Shown in pieces: positions 20,016-30,993 of a DNA stretch of 62,000 nucleotides (positions are counted from its first letter, which is position 1; the number at the start of each line of letters is the position of its first letter). The stretch comes from Prorocentrum cordatum. Lineage: Eukaryota > Sar > Dinophyceae > Prorocentrales > Prorocentraceae. The translations under genes were made by a program, and so were the position numbers. The notes beneath the pieces were generated by a model that saw only the letters and a list, made by a program, of their open reading frames with translations, was not told the origin of the DNA and did not search any database. The DNA lies in assembly GCA_963575745.1 (NCBI GenBank), contig CAUYUJ010017632.1:69578-131577 (forward strand), read 5' to 3'.

Positions 20016-21314
20016 GCGCTCTGGTGGGGCCTCCCTGGAGGGGTGGGAGGGGCACGAAACCTGATGAATAATATGGTGTGCGAATACCCTGCCCGCTCTG
20101 GTGGGGCCTCCATGGAGGGGTGGGAGGGGCACGACACCTGATAAATAATATGGTGTGCGAATGCCCTGCCCGCTCTGGTGGGGCTTCCCTGGAGGGGCGG
20201 GAACGGCACGACACCTGATAAATAACATGGTGTGCGAATACCCTGCCCGCTCTGGCGGGGCCTCCCTGGAGGGGCGGGAACGGCACGACACCTGATAAAT
20301 AACATGGTGTGCGAATACCCTGCCCGCTCTGGTGGGGCCTCCATGGAGGGGCGGGAACGGCACGAAACCTAATAACAAAATATGGCGTGCGAATACCCTG
20401 CCCGCTCTGGTGGGGCCCCCCTGGAGGGGTGGGAGGGGCATGCAACCGGATAAATCATATGGTGTGCGAATACCCTGCCCGCTCTGGCGGGGCCTCCCTG
20501 GAATGTTGGGAGGGGCGCAAAACCTGATCAATAACATGGTGTGCGGATACCCTGCCCGCTCTGGTGGGGCCTCCCTGGAGGGGTGGAAGGGGCACGAAAC
20601 CTGATAAATAATATGGTGTGCGAATGCCCTGCCCGCTCTGGTGGGGCCTCCATGGAGGGATGGGAGGGGCACGAAACCAGATAAATAACATGGTGTGTGA
20701 ATACCCTGCTCGCTCATGCGGGGCCTCCCTGGAGGGGTGGGAGGGGCGCGAAACCTGATAAATAACATGGTGTGCGAATACCTTGCTTGCTTAGGCTGGG
20801 CCTCCCTGGAGGGGTGGGAGAGGCACGAAACCAGATAAATAACATGGTGTGCGAATGCCCTTCCCGCTCTGGTGGGGCCTCCCTGGAGGGGTGGGAGGGG
20901 CACGAAACCTGATAAATAGCATGGTGTGCGAATACCCTGCTCGCTCAGGCGGGGCCTCCCTGGAGGGATGGGAGGGGCAGGAAACCTGATAAATATCATG
21001 GTGTGCGAATACCCTGCTCGCTCAGGCGGGGCCTCCCTGGAGGGGTGGGAGGGGCACGAAACCTGATAAATAACATGGTGTGCGAATACCCTGCCCGCTC
21101 AGGCGGGGCCTCCCTGGAGGGGTGGAGGGGCACGAAACCTGATAAATAACATGGTGTGCGAATACCCTGCTCGCTCAGGCGGGGCCTCCCTGGAGGGGTG
21201 GGAGGGGCACGAAAAACCTGATAAATAACATGGTGTGCGAATACCCTGCTCGCTCAGGCGGGGCCTCCCTGGAGGGGTGGGAGGGGCACGAAACCTGACA
21301 AATAACATGGTGTG
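20016..21314. repeat. 77-bp satellite, about 17 units (A2)
   Basis: Consensus words are ataaataacatggtgtgcga, ataccctgcccgctctgg and ggggcctccctggaggggtg. Successive catggtgtgcg marks are 77 bp apart (20227 and 20304). The segment CCTCC-CT-GGAGG can form a small hairpin in each unit. Frames through it are repeat artefacts. Confidence 0.95.
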
Positions 21315-21485
21315 AGGAAAGGCATGGTATGGTATGGGATGGTGGATGCATGGTATGGTATGGTAAGGTATGGTATGGAGTGGCATGGTATTGGTATGGT
21401 ATGATACAGTATGGGATGGTGGAGGAAGGGGGAGGAGGAGGAGGAGGAGGAGGAGGAGGAGGAGGAGGAGGAGGAGGAGAGGAGG
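21315..21485. repeat. TATGG array followed by GGA tract (A2)
   Basis: Degenerate (ATGGT)n/(TATGG)n at about 21322-21425, then (GGA)n at 21427-21485, still inside the inverted-repeat insert. Confidence 0.9.
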
Positions 21486-21527
21486 ATGTTCTGGGAAAAC
21501 AAGAACCCCACTCAGGATGTGGGGAAC

Positions 21528-22070
21528 AATGATTGGCAACAGTGGGTCCGAAATAGCTTTGCGGGGGGGCCCGGGCGACCCGCGGGCGCTCCCAGCCAGG
21601 GGCCCTTGGAGACGCGCATCTTTGGGATCCCCCATCTTTGGGATCCCCCCCCATTGAGGGGAGTGGAGTGCGAGCTGCTGGACAGGCGCGACATCATTGG
21701 GATTGAGCGCCGCGGCTGTGCCCAGGCTGAACCTCGACGACGGGGGCCAGGACAGGCGCGCGCGCAGGGTCGCCAAGGCGCTGCTGGAAGTGGGGCGCTT
21801 CTACGACCGCATCGCCAAGATAGAGTGGGTGCGCTGCCAGCTGGACTCGCCAAGGTCGGCTTTTCGGCCCTGGCCGATCCTGCTTTCCAGGATTTAGCGC
21901 GGCATATTTGGGATCGCGCCGCCGAGCACGACCTTGCCAAGGAAAACAATGATTGGCAACAGTGGGTCCGAGATAGCTTTGCGGGGAAGCCCGGGCGACC
22001 CGCGGGCGCTCCCAGCCAGGGGCCCTAGGAGACGCGCATCTTTGGGATCCCCCCCCCATTGAGGCATCTG
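21528..22070 (+). repeat. A2 tandem duplication of the ORF2 linker
   Basis: The block from gaggggagtggagtgcgag to cccccccattgag (one copy in A1, 13817-14233) occurs twice: the first copy is split by the insert (about 19654-19971 and 21528-21655) and the second lies at about 21656-22065. The decamer ctttgggatc is further doubled at about 21621-21645. Confidence 0.75.
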
Positions 22071-23329
22071 TTTCTGTTCTTCGGGCCGCACTTTTGAAAT
22101 TCCCAGAGCGCACGGCAGCAGGGTGCTGTCATACATCCTCTGTGGCTCATGTACCTGTCCGACGAGGCCCTCGGCGCCTTTGCCGTATTGGTGCATCAGT
22201 GTGAAGCGCGTCTGCGCTGGCCCGATCGGCGTTTCGTTTGGTCAGTAAGCTAATTCGTTTACAAAACCAGACGGTGGGCACCGCTTGATAGCGCTGCTGG
22301 GTACGTTCGCCCGCGTGCGGCGCAGGCTTCGACGGCCTGTATCAGAGCGCAGGAGCGCGATCATGGAAAGAAGGAGTTCCGGGGGAGTGGGACTGGGACC
22401 CGCCTTTGATTTGAGCCTGTCGGCGGGTGGAGCCAAAACTAAGGATTTGCAATTGATCAAAGTGCTGCTGGCCACGGCCAAGTGCTATGACATGGTTGAG
22501 TTGTCGGTCTTGGTCGAGATTTTCGGGCAGGTCGGTTCCCCCCCGTCGTCTGGGGTGGGTGCTCATTCAAGTCTGCGCCGCCCCCCGACGAATAGACGCG
22601 TTCGGGAGTTTGAGTGAGAGCTACGTCTCCTTCCACGGAATCTTGGCGGGGTGTTCACATGCTTGTGCCATGATGCTTGTTGTGCCCCTGGCGCCCGTGA
22701 GAGAGACGGTCAGGAGATTCCCTGCAGTGAAGGTTCGAGCCGCCATGGACAACGTCTCGCTGCAATGGGGAGGGCCAGATGCCGCGGGGGCCGAGGTGGT
22801 ATCCAAGGCGGTGCGAGAGCTGCGCCGTCGCGTCGCATCGATCGGCTTCCTGCTGCAGCCTAACAAGTCAGGCTACCTGGCCCGCAGCATTGCGGCTGAA
22901 AAGCGAATTAAGTTTGACGCCTCACCCTTAGGCTTCAGGAGCAATAAGAATGTGATACATTTGGGCCATGGCTGTTTGGCAGGCGCGCGCAGCGCGACAC
23001 CGAGAAAAGAGCTGCGGGTCCTTGAGAGGTCTGCTGGGCCGAAGGTGGCCGCGCTCTGGCGCGCGGGCTCAATGCCCAGCGGGGGCCACGGGGCGGCGGT
23101 CATGGGGCTCCAAGACTCCATTTTAAATTTTTGCGCGCGCTGGCTGCCGAGCTTATGGGGGCCCGAGGCAGGGCGCATCGCACAGCCTACGTTGCCGCCC
23201 ATCGCGATCCCAGCTACGGTCCCGTGGCCGATGCGACGGTGCCGCGAGCGTTTCGTCACTGCCGCGTGGGTCTGGGATCGTAGGGTGAGCGATGTTGATG
23301 TGTTACGGGCCTGGCAAAAAGGCTCATGA
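22071..23329 (+). pseudogene. A2 reverse transcriptase
   Basis: The fingers motif KPDGG-HRLIALLGTF is in a frame closed upstream by TAA, from a 1-nt loss different from A1's. Motif A is LLATAKCYD (Asp replaced by Thr's neighbour Ala), motif B GILAGCSHA, motif C AMDN at 22742-22753. A second frame change occurs between motif A and B at about 22535-22560. The last stretch to 23329 (MRRCRERFVTAAWVWDRR) is open. Confidence 0.75.
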
Positions 23330-23869
23330 AACGCTGTGCCAGCAGCCCTTTGGAGGCTCGCGCGGGGGCCCGTCGGGGCGGTTTACTTCAGCCTTTCTCG
23401 TGTCGGGTGGAATTTGGCCGGGCCCCGCATGATTCAAGCCGACCAGGACGAGGCTTGAACTTTGTTTTTTCGTTTCGTCTCTCCTAGCGATGTGAGGCAG
23501 CAGCTCAGAGAGGGCATCAATCGAGCCCGAACGGCGCAGCTGCTCTCTGCCACCCCCGAGGCGCGCGGATCCAAGAATGTTCGGGGTCGAGCGCATCGTT
23601 TGGGAGTGTACTCGGTCCGAGATCCTGTGCGCGAGGCAACCTTGAGGCGCCCTCTAGGGGGTGGGCCGCGGCCCCCAGCGCGAAAGGTCGCGGCGGGATC
23701 TCCCAGCAGTTTGAAATGTCAGTTCTGTGGCGAGGCCGAGGGCGCGCTCGGACACCAGTATTTCGACTGCGCTAAGGTGTGGCAGCAAGGTGCCGAGGAT
23801 CCCGATGCTGCGCATCCACTCCCCAGCGATGCGCGGGGGCAGCGGCAGAAGATGATCGATTCGGTTTGA
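23330..23869 (+). pseudogene. A2 post-RT segment with CCHC knuckle
   Basis: The knuckle CQFCGEAEGALGHQYFDC lies at about 23718-23771, in a frame open from about 23462. The polypyrimidine run ending TAG is at about 23455-23487. Confidence 0.65.
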
Positions 23870-24590
23870 GGTCTGCCGCCCGAGGCTGACACCGTCGGGC
23901 TGGCCTATGGGCCCCCCTCTGTCCTATCTGCGTCGAGCCCGTTCCTAGGGCCGTTCCCGTCAGGGCCCGGGGTGCTTGTCATTTTCCTTGGGGGCCGAGG
24001 CTGTATGCAGGCGGCAGCGGCCAAACTAATGGAATCCCTGAGCTTACTAGATGTGGCTGGTCAGTACCCGAGCTGACTGCGCAAGGTTTTCCGATCCGCG
24101 CCCGTTTTGGCCCCCTGTGAGGACTGTGCCAGACGGTGCCGAGGGCGGAGCGCCAGGCGATTTTGGAATCTTTGAAAGCTGGGCCTTGGGAGGCCATTGT
24201 TGTTTCGGACCACCGGCCCGCCGTCATGGATGGCGCCAGCTGGTGCCCCGAGTTGTGTAGAGGTGCTAGCAAGCATGCCAGCATTTGGAGGCAGGTTTTC
24301 CAGCTCTACGAGGGAAGAGACCAGAGAGGCCCTCTTTCCAGCGGGCGCCCGCTCACGGCAATTTAGATGAGCTCTTGCAGGCCCATGTGTTCCCAAAAGG
24401 CGTGGAGGTGCCCACTGTGTTCGGTTACCCTGGGAACACGCGGGCTGACTTCTTCGCGAAGGTCGGAGCTGGGGAGATCCAGCATGCTGGTCTAGTGGTA
24501 GACACTTTCGTTGCAGGCCAAAAGACGTGCGCCGCTCTTTTGATGTTTTTGGCTAGGGCGGCCCATATTGTGACCTCGGCCTCCGCGGTG
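23870..24590 (+). pseudogene. A2 RNase H domain
   Basis: YAGGSG at the first catalytic position (Asp to Gly), then ERQAILESL, VVSDHRPAV and GNTRADFFAK in separate frames. Position 24590 is also the left edge of the large segmental duplication. Confidence 0.65.
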
Positions 24591-25170
24591 CCGGAAAGCC
24601 CGCCAGTTCGGACAGGTTCCGCGATGCCGACGCTGGTTCTGCTGTCCCACGACCTCGAGGAGGTCCAAGAGGGTGGGGTTCGTTGTTTGTGGCGCCGCGC
24701 TTCAGCGCGCACGCCGAAGTCCCGTGCGCGCCGGGGGCAGCCAGGTGCCAGGCGTGAGCCCACTGCCCTGCGTTTGTGCCTCTCGGCAGCGCGCGCGGCC
24801 AGGCGCAATGGCGCCCCGGGGCGGGCGCGCAGCGCGGCCGTGCGACTGGCCTGGGCTGCCTTCGTTTTGAGTCTGAGCAAGGCGAGCCCCCGCCACTGCC
24901 TCAGTCCTTCCTGCACGAGGACCACGTGGTCCAGGCGGAGGGTCGGCATTCGATCTGCAGGAAGTGCTGGGCTCACTGCCTGATTGAGGCGCCGTCGTGG
25001 CGCACGTTGCTCAGGCCCTGCGGGAGCCCCGTCCCCTGGCCAAAAGGTTGTCAGGGATGAGATCCTCGCGGGGCGGGGCCCTCGCCCATCGGGCCCCTGC
25101 CGCCGCTGCGGCGCGGTCTGCACTGCGGCAGCGGCGAGAGCTCTCGGCCGAGGATTTGTCTGAGGGCTGA
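24591..25170 (+). pseudogene. A2 C-terminal zinc module of ORF2
   Basis: Contains HSICRKCWAHC and a later LLRPC in the frame around 24776-25060. The terminal TGA is at 25168-25170. This block was copied to 44364-44947 by the segmental duplication. Confidence 0.55.
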
Positions 25171-25208
25171 GGTGGGCTCCTGTCCACGGCGGCCCTCCTC
25201 CTTGTCTG

Positions 25209-25243
25209 GACGAGGAGGCGCTGGCTGTTTGCCCCTCCTCGTC
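25209..25243 (+). other. 3' UTR hairpin of A2
   Basis: GACGAGGAGG (25209-25218) pairs with CCTCCTCGTC (25234-25243); 15-nt loop identical to A1. Confidence 0.7.
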
Positions 25244-25463
25244 ACAGGGTTTAGCCCAGTCTACCGCTGCCCGCGCTTGATTCAGGAGCGGTGCGCTTCA
25301 AGTCCGTAGTGCTTCGCTCAAGGACAGGAGTCGCCTGGGGGAGGGGCGGCCGCCGCCGCTTTTGTCGTCCCCTGGCGACGCCACATCTTCGATGCCGTAC
25401 TGCGGTTCGCCCGCATCTCTTCCACCCTCTAACGACGTCGGCGAGGCCGAGAGGCCCCGCCAT

Positions 25464-26375
25464 ATGGCACCGCAGGGACGAGCTGGAGGCTGGAGGTCCT
25501 TACTCTCGGGGCACCAGCGGGCTCGGAATGCTTGGGTTCCGCCGCGTGTGTGCAATAACTGTTGGGAAAGAAGGTTAGCAGTGGTAGATCCGTGCTGGTT
25601 TGTCGGAATGCAGCAAATGCCAACATCACAAGTCCACTGCTTCCGAAGGTGTTCGGAAGCCTTCAGCCCCGGCGCAGAGTCTTGCGCATGCGCCTGGGAA
25701 GTCGAAGGTGGAGCAGCAATTGCGTCAGTGTCAGCAGGGGTTGGTCGCATTGCGGGCTCAAATCGCCAAGGCTCCGCCCCGCCCGAGCCGGCGCCAGCCA
25801 TGGATGTCGTCGGAGGCGATGCGAGCGCCCCGTGCGACATCAAGCAGCAGTTGTCTGAGCTGGCGGCGCACATCGACGCGATCAAGGATGTCAAATCTGA
25901 AGAGGTGCAGGGAGCCTGTCGCCAGCTTCGCGAGAAGCAGGCAAGGCTTCGCCAACAGTGGGTGGACTGGGCGAAGCTGCTCGACATGCGGCTGAAGGAG
26001 ATGTCCTTTCAGCGCGCGGAGCTGGAGGTCAAGGCTAAACGGCGGCAGGAGCACTTGCAGGAGCTGGAGGGCAAGGTACAGGAGGCGCAGAGGGCTGTGC
26101 GTGAGGCCTTCACTGAGCTCAACGGCACCGGAGCGGAGCTGCTGAAGCTGGAAGAGCTGCGGCGATTGCTCGTTGCGGAAGCCCCTCAGCCTCCAGAGTC
26201 ACAGAAATGGAAGCCGCAGTCGCTGGGCCAGGTGCTCGGGTCCAGCACCGAGCAGTCGGTCAAGCAGCTTGGCTCGATCTTGCAGGGGTTCGGCACGTCC
26301 GAGGCGATGGCGAAGAACCTTCGCAGCGCGCTCGCGGAGGCGCGGGGCGTCGAGGAGGCAGCAGCGCGAGGCTGA
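25464..26375 (+). CDS. A3 ORF1 (304 aa)
   Basis: ATG at 25464. Same Cys pattern and coiled coil as A2 ORF1, with Met for Lys in the LLDMRLKEM stretch, and otherwise close to identical with A4 at 45241-46152. The alternate-frame tail runs to 26644. Confidence 0.6.
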   Translation: MAPQGRAGGWRSLLSGHQRARNAWVPPRVCNNCWERRLAVVDPCWFVGMQQMPTSQVHCFRRCSEAFSPGAESCACAWEVEGGAAIASVSAGVGRIAGSNRQGSAPPEPAPAMDVVGGDASAPCDIKQQLSELAAHIDAIKDVKSEEVQGACRQLREKQARLRQQWVDWAKLLDMRLKEMSFQRAELEVKAKRRQEHLQELEGKVQEAQRAVREAFTELNGTGAELLKLEELRRLLVAEAPQPPESQKWKPQSLGQVLGSSTEQSVKQLGSILQGFGTSEAMAKNLRSALAEARGVEEAAARG

Positions 26376-26609
26376 GAGCGCCAGGCAAGCACGCAGCCGC
26401 GGGGCGAGCCGCGGACGAGGGAGGCGGTGGCAGCGCCAACCCTAGCTCTGGGTCCGAGTGGACTCCAAAAGCTAGCGATGCTGATCCTGATGCGCTGCGG
26501 GAGTTGCTTAGCAGTGTCAGCGCTGCAGCACCAGACACAGACGAAGAACATCGTGAGGCAGCCAAACGAGCAGGTGAACAGTTGAAGAGCATCGCGAAGA
26601 AGGCCAGGC

Positions 26610-27380
26610 TTGCCCCCGCATGGGCCGGCCTACCTGATTTTTAGAATCGTGATAATGCTCTTCCACTTATTAGCCATGGTCAGAGTTGTACCAGCTACTG
26701 CTACGTGTCACGGTCCCCTTGGTAAGCTGCTGGGGGCGAAGGAGTCCTCAGTTTCGCTCGATGAGGAGGCCGTGCTTCTTCGTGTGCAGGAACACCAGTT
26801 GAATGAGAAGCTGCCCGACTTCCAGGTTCGTGCATACGCGGCGGGCCACCGCGGCACGTGGTCGAGGGCGCTGGCCACAGATGGCGGAGGAACGTCGGGA
26901 GGTGTAGCCATTCTCAGCCCCGAGAGGATTCAGATCACGGAGCCGCCCCTCGGTGCGAGAGGGCAGTTGGCGTCAGCGCGTGCTGTGGCAGGGCATGTGC
27001 ACTCCGTGGTCAAGGGCGGCTTCATAGCGGTTTCCATGTACTTGCACGCGGGTGACCAGATGGGCGCCGTCAACACGGCGCCCTTGGCAGAGGTCGGCCA
27101 GTGCTGCGCCCAGATGAATGAGCTCGGCTGGGATTGGGTCATCGGCGGCGACATTGAGATGGAGCCAGAGACCTCGGGCAGCTGGGCCGAGGTTTTCGAT
27201 GGTAGTGTTTCGGCGCCAGCAGCGGCTGCCCGCCTGCAATCGGCCCATGGCACGACCGTAGATTATTTTATCATCAGCGCGAACCGCGCTATTCGCACCA
27301 GCCCAGCATCAGTGTTAGATGATGTTGAACACCGCGCCGCGCGAGCCAGTGCAGCTGGGCTTGTTGGGAGCGGGCGCTAA
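26610..27380 (+). pseudogene. A3 AP-type endonuclease domain
   Basis: First ATG at 26655. VQEH, GGTSGGVAILSP, GGDIEMEPE and TTVDYF as in A2. The C-terminal strand is in another frame. Confidence 0.65.
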
Positions 27381-27802
27381 GCTGTTGTGCTGGGTGGCTC
27401 GTCAGCCCAGGCGCATTCCGACCATGGCGAAGCCTGGTTGTTGGAGGTGCCCACGGCGCTGGCACCGCTTCGCAGCGGGGCGTCTTCTTGAGGGGAGTGG
27501 AGTGCGATCTGCTGGACAGGCGCGACATCATGGGGATTGAGCGCCGCGCCTGTGCCCAGGCTGAACCTCGACGACGGGGGCCAGGACAGGCGCGCGCGCA
27601 GGGTCGCCAAGGCGCTGCTGGAAGTGGGGCGTTTCTACGACCGCGTCGCCAAGATAGAGTGGGTGCGCTGCCAGCTGGACTCGCCAAGGCTGGCTTGTCG
27701 GCCCTGGCCGATCCTGCTTTCCAGGATTTAGCGCGGCATATTTGGGATCGCGCCGCCGAGCGCGAAGCGGCCCACCTTGCCGAGGAAAATGTTGCAAACG
27801 GA
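27381..27802 (+). pseudogene. A3 ORF2 linker
   Basis: Frameshifted remnants equivalent to A2 19548-19971, ending at gaggaaaa before the insert. Confidence 0.5.
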
Positions 27803-29469
27803 GTTCCCCACATGAAGATGTTACGGGGTTCCATTGCTTCTTGTCTGCGCTCTGGTGGGGCCTCCCTGGAGGGGTGGGAGGGGCACGAAACCTGATAAAT
27901 AATATGGTGTACGGATACCCTGCCCGCTCTGGTGGGGCCTCCCTGGAGGGGTGGGAGGGGCACGACACCTGATAAATAACATGGTGTGCGAATACCCTGC
28001 CCGCTCTGGTGGGGCCTCCCGGGAGGGGCGGGAACGGCACGAAACCTAACAATAAGATATGGCGTGCGAATACCCTGCCCGCTCTGGCGGGGCCTCCCTG
28101 GAGTGGCGGGAGGGGCACGAAACCTGATAAATAAAATGGTGTGCGAATGCCCTGCCCGCTCTGGTGGGGCCTCCCTGGAGGGGCCGGGAACGGCCACGAA
28201 ACCTAATAACAAAATATGGCGTGCAATACCCTGGTCCCGCTCTGTGGGGCCCCCCCTGGAGGGGTGGGAAGGGGCATCAAAACCGGATAAATCATATGGG
28301 TGTGCAATACCCTGCCCGCTCTGGCCGGGAGGCCTCCCTGGAATGTTTGGAGGGGCGCGAAACTGATCAATAACATGGTGCGCGAACCTGCCCGCTCTGG
28401 TGGGCCTCCCTGGAGGGTGGAAGGGCACTAAAACTGATAATAATTATGGTGTGCGAATGCCTTCCGCTCTGGTGGGGCCTCCATGGAGGGATGGGAGTGG
28501 CACGAAACGAACCAACGCACGAAACCAGATAAATAACATGGTGTGCGAATACCCTGCTCGCTCATGCGGGGCCTCCCTGGAGGGGTGGGAGGGACACGAA
28601 ACATGATAAAAAAACATGGTGTGCGAATACCTTGCTTGCTCAGGCTGGGCCTCCCTGGAGGGGTGGGAGAAGCACGAAAACTTATACATAACATGGTGTG
28701 CGAATACCCTGCTCGCTCAGGCGGGGCCTCCCTGGAGAGGTGGGATGGGCACGAAACCTGATAAATAACATGGTGTGCGAACACCCTTTCCGCTCTGTGG
28801 GGCCTCCCTGGAGGGGTGGGAAGGGGCACGAAACCCTTGATAAATAGCATTGGTGTGCGAATACCCTGCTCGCTCAAGGGCGGGGCCTCCCTGGAGGGAT
28901 GGGTGAGGGCAGGAAACCTTTATAAATATCATGGTGTGACTGATACCCTGCTCGCTTCAGGCGGGGCCCCTCTGAGGGGTGGGAGGTGCACGAAAAACCT
29001 GATAAATAAACATGGTGTGCGGAAATACCCTGGAGAGAGAGGCGGGTCCTACCCTGGAGCCACCTTGATTTGTAAAACAGAAGTTGTCCGTAAAACATGG
29101 TGGTGCGAATGTCTCGCTCGCTCAGGCGGTGCCTCCCTGGAGGGGTGGGAGGGGCACGAAACCATGTAAATAGTATGGTATTCCGATACCCTCCTCGCTC
29201 AGGCGGGGCCTCCCTGGAGGGGTGGGAGGGGCACGAAACCTGATAAATAACATGGTGTGAGGAAAGGCATGGTATGGTATGGGATGGTGGATGCATGGTA
29301 TGGTATGGTAAGGTATGGTATGGAGTGGCATGGTATTGGTATGGTATGATACAGTATGGGATGGTGGAGGAAGGGGGAGGAGGAGGAGGAGGAGGAGGAG
29401 GAGGAGGAGGAGGAGGAGGAGGAGAGGATGTTCTGGGAAAACAAGAACCCCACTCAGGATGTGGGGAAC
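27803..29469. mobile_element. Satellite-bearing insert, A3 copy
   Basis: Left GTTCCCCACAT 27803-27813, right ATGTGGGGAAC 29459-29469. The satellite occupies 27848-29260 (about 18 units), TATGG 29261-29371 and GGA 29373-29426. From about 28160 to 29130 the units are riddled with single-base indels unlike the clean units of A2 and A4, which suggests poor consensus rather than biology. Confidence 0.6.
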
Positions 29470-30893
29470 AATGATTGGCAACAGTGGGTCCGAAATAGCT
29501 TTTCGGGGGGGCCCGGGCGACCCGCGGGCGCTCCCAGCCAGGGGCCCTTGGAGACGCGCATCTTTGGGATCCCCCCCCCATTGAGGGGAGTGGAGTGCGA
29601 GCTGCTGGACAGGCGCGACATCATTGGGATTGAGCGCCGCGCCTGTGCCCAGGCGGAACCTCGACGACGGGGGCCAGGACAGGCGCGCGCGCAGGGTCGC
29701 CAAGGCGCTGCTGGAAGTGGGGCGCTTCTACGACCGCATCGCCAAGATAGAGTGGGTGCGCTGCCAGCTGGACTCGCCAAGGTCGGCTTGTCGGCCCTGG
29801 CCGATCCTGCTTTCCAGGATTTAGCGCGGCATATTTGGGATCGCGCCGCCGAGCACGACCTTGCCAAGGAAAACAATGATTGGCAACAGTGGGTCCGAGA
29901 TAGCTTTGCGGGGAAGCCCGGGCGACCCGCGGGCGCTCCCAGCCAGTGGCCCTAGGAGACGCGCATTTTTGGGATCCCCCCCCCATTGAGGCATCTGTTT
30001 CTGTTCTTCGGGCCGCACTTTTGAAATTCCCAGAGCGCACGGCAGCAGGGTGCTGTCATACATCCTCTGTGGCTCATGTACCTGTCCGACGAGGCCCTCG
30101 GCGCCTTTGCCGTATTGGTGCATCAGTGTGAAGCGCGTCTGCGCTGGCCCGATCGGCGTTTCGTTTGGTCAGTAAGCTAATTCGTTTACAAAACCAGACG
30201 GTGGGCACCGCTTGATAGCGCTGCTGGGTACGTTCGCCCGCGTGCGGCGCAGGCTTCGACGGCCTGTATCAGAGCGCAGGAGCGCGATCATGGAAAGAAG
30301 GAGTTCCGGGGGAGTGGGACTGGGACCCGCCTTTGATTTGAGCCTGTCGGCGGGTGGAGCCAAAACTAAGGATTTGCAATTGATCAAAGTGCTGCTGGCC
30401 ATGGCCAAGTGCTATGACATGGTTAAGTTGTCGGTCTTGGTCGAGATTTTCGGGCAGGTAGGTTTCCCCCCGTCGTCTGGGGTGGGTGCTCATTCAAGTC
30501 TGCGCCGCCCCCCGACGAATAGACGCGTTCGGGAGTTTGAGTGAGAGCTACGTCTCCTTCCACGGAATCTTGGCGGGGTGTTCACATGCTTGTGCCATGA
30601 TGCTTGTTGTGCCCCTGGCGCCCGTGAGAGAGACGGTCAGGAGATTCCCTGCAGTGAAGGTTCGAGCCGCCATGGACAACGTCTCGCTGCAATGGGGAGG
30701 GCCAGATGCCGCGGGGGCCGAGGTGGTATCCAAGGCGGTGCGAGAGCTGCGCCGTCGCGTCGCATCGATCGGCTTCCTGCTGCAGCCTAACAAGTCAGGC
30801 TACCTGGCCCGCAGCATTGCGGCTGAAAAGCGAATTAAGTTTGACGCCTCACCCTTAGGCTTCAGGAGCAATAAGAATGTGATACATTTGGGC
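29470..30893 (+). pseudogene. A3 linker duplication and RT, cut by the assembly gap
   Basis: Carries the second linker copy (about 29582-29990) and then RT up to HLG just before the Ns: KPDGG fingers, LLAMAKCYD, GILAGCSHA, AMDN at 30669-30680. It duplicates 30994-32501. Confidence 0.65.
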
Positions 30894-30993
30894 NNNNNNN
30901 NNNNNNNNNNNNNNNNNNNNNNNNNNNNNNNNNNNNNNNNNNNNNNNNNNNNNNNNNNNNNNNNNNNNNNNNNNNNNNNNNNNNNNNNNNNNN
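30894..30993. other. Assembly gap of exactly 100 N
   Basis: An unsized scaffold gap. Sequence to its left (29402-30893) reappears to its right. Confidence 0.98.

Larger units (their letters stand above)
19972..21527. mobile_element. Satellite-bearing insert with 11-bp inverted repeats (A2 copy)
   Basis: GTTCCCCACAT at 19972-19982 is the exact reverse complement of ATGTGGGGAAC at 21517-21527. Both ends also carry GGGGTTC shortly inside and TGTTGC shortly outside on the corresponding strand. Between them lie about 17 units of the 77-bp satellite, a TATGG array and a GGA tract. A1 preserves the empty site, so it is a real insertion. It has no ORF of its own and would be non-autonomous if a DNA transposon. 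There is no convincing target duplication beyond AA. Confidence 0.6.
17470..25302 (+). mobile_element. LINE family A, copy A2
   Basis: Starts with the relict SL (17470-17489). The full SL of A1 is replaced by 3' end sequence of A1 (to ggagcggtgcgcttcaag), so A1/A2 is a direct head-to-tail junction without a CTC tail. It has the same domain order as A1, plus the satellite insert (19972-21527) and a tandem duplication of about 0.4 kb just after it (about 21656-22070). It shares most frameshifts with A3 and A4 but not the indel at the RT LPK motif of A1. Confidence 0.85.

Noticed and set aside
19695-20999. 434-codon minus-strand ORF over the satellite (and its equivalents near 27289 and 47305)
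   Set aside because: Three 77-bp units make 231 bp, a multiple of three, so an open frame recurs automatically; no protein is implied.
20016-21314. CRISPR-like array
   Set aside because: Units are 77 bp, contiguous and without unique spacers, in a eukaryotic retroelement.
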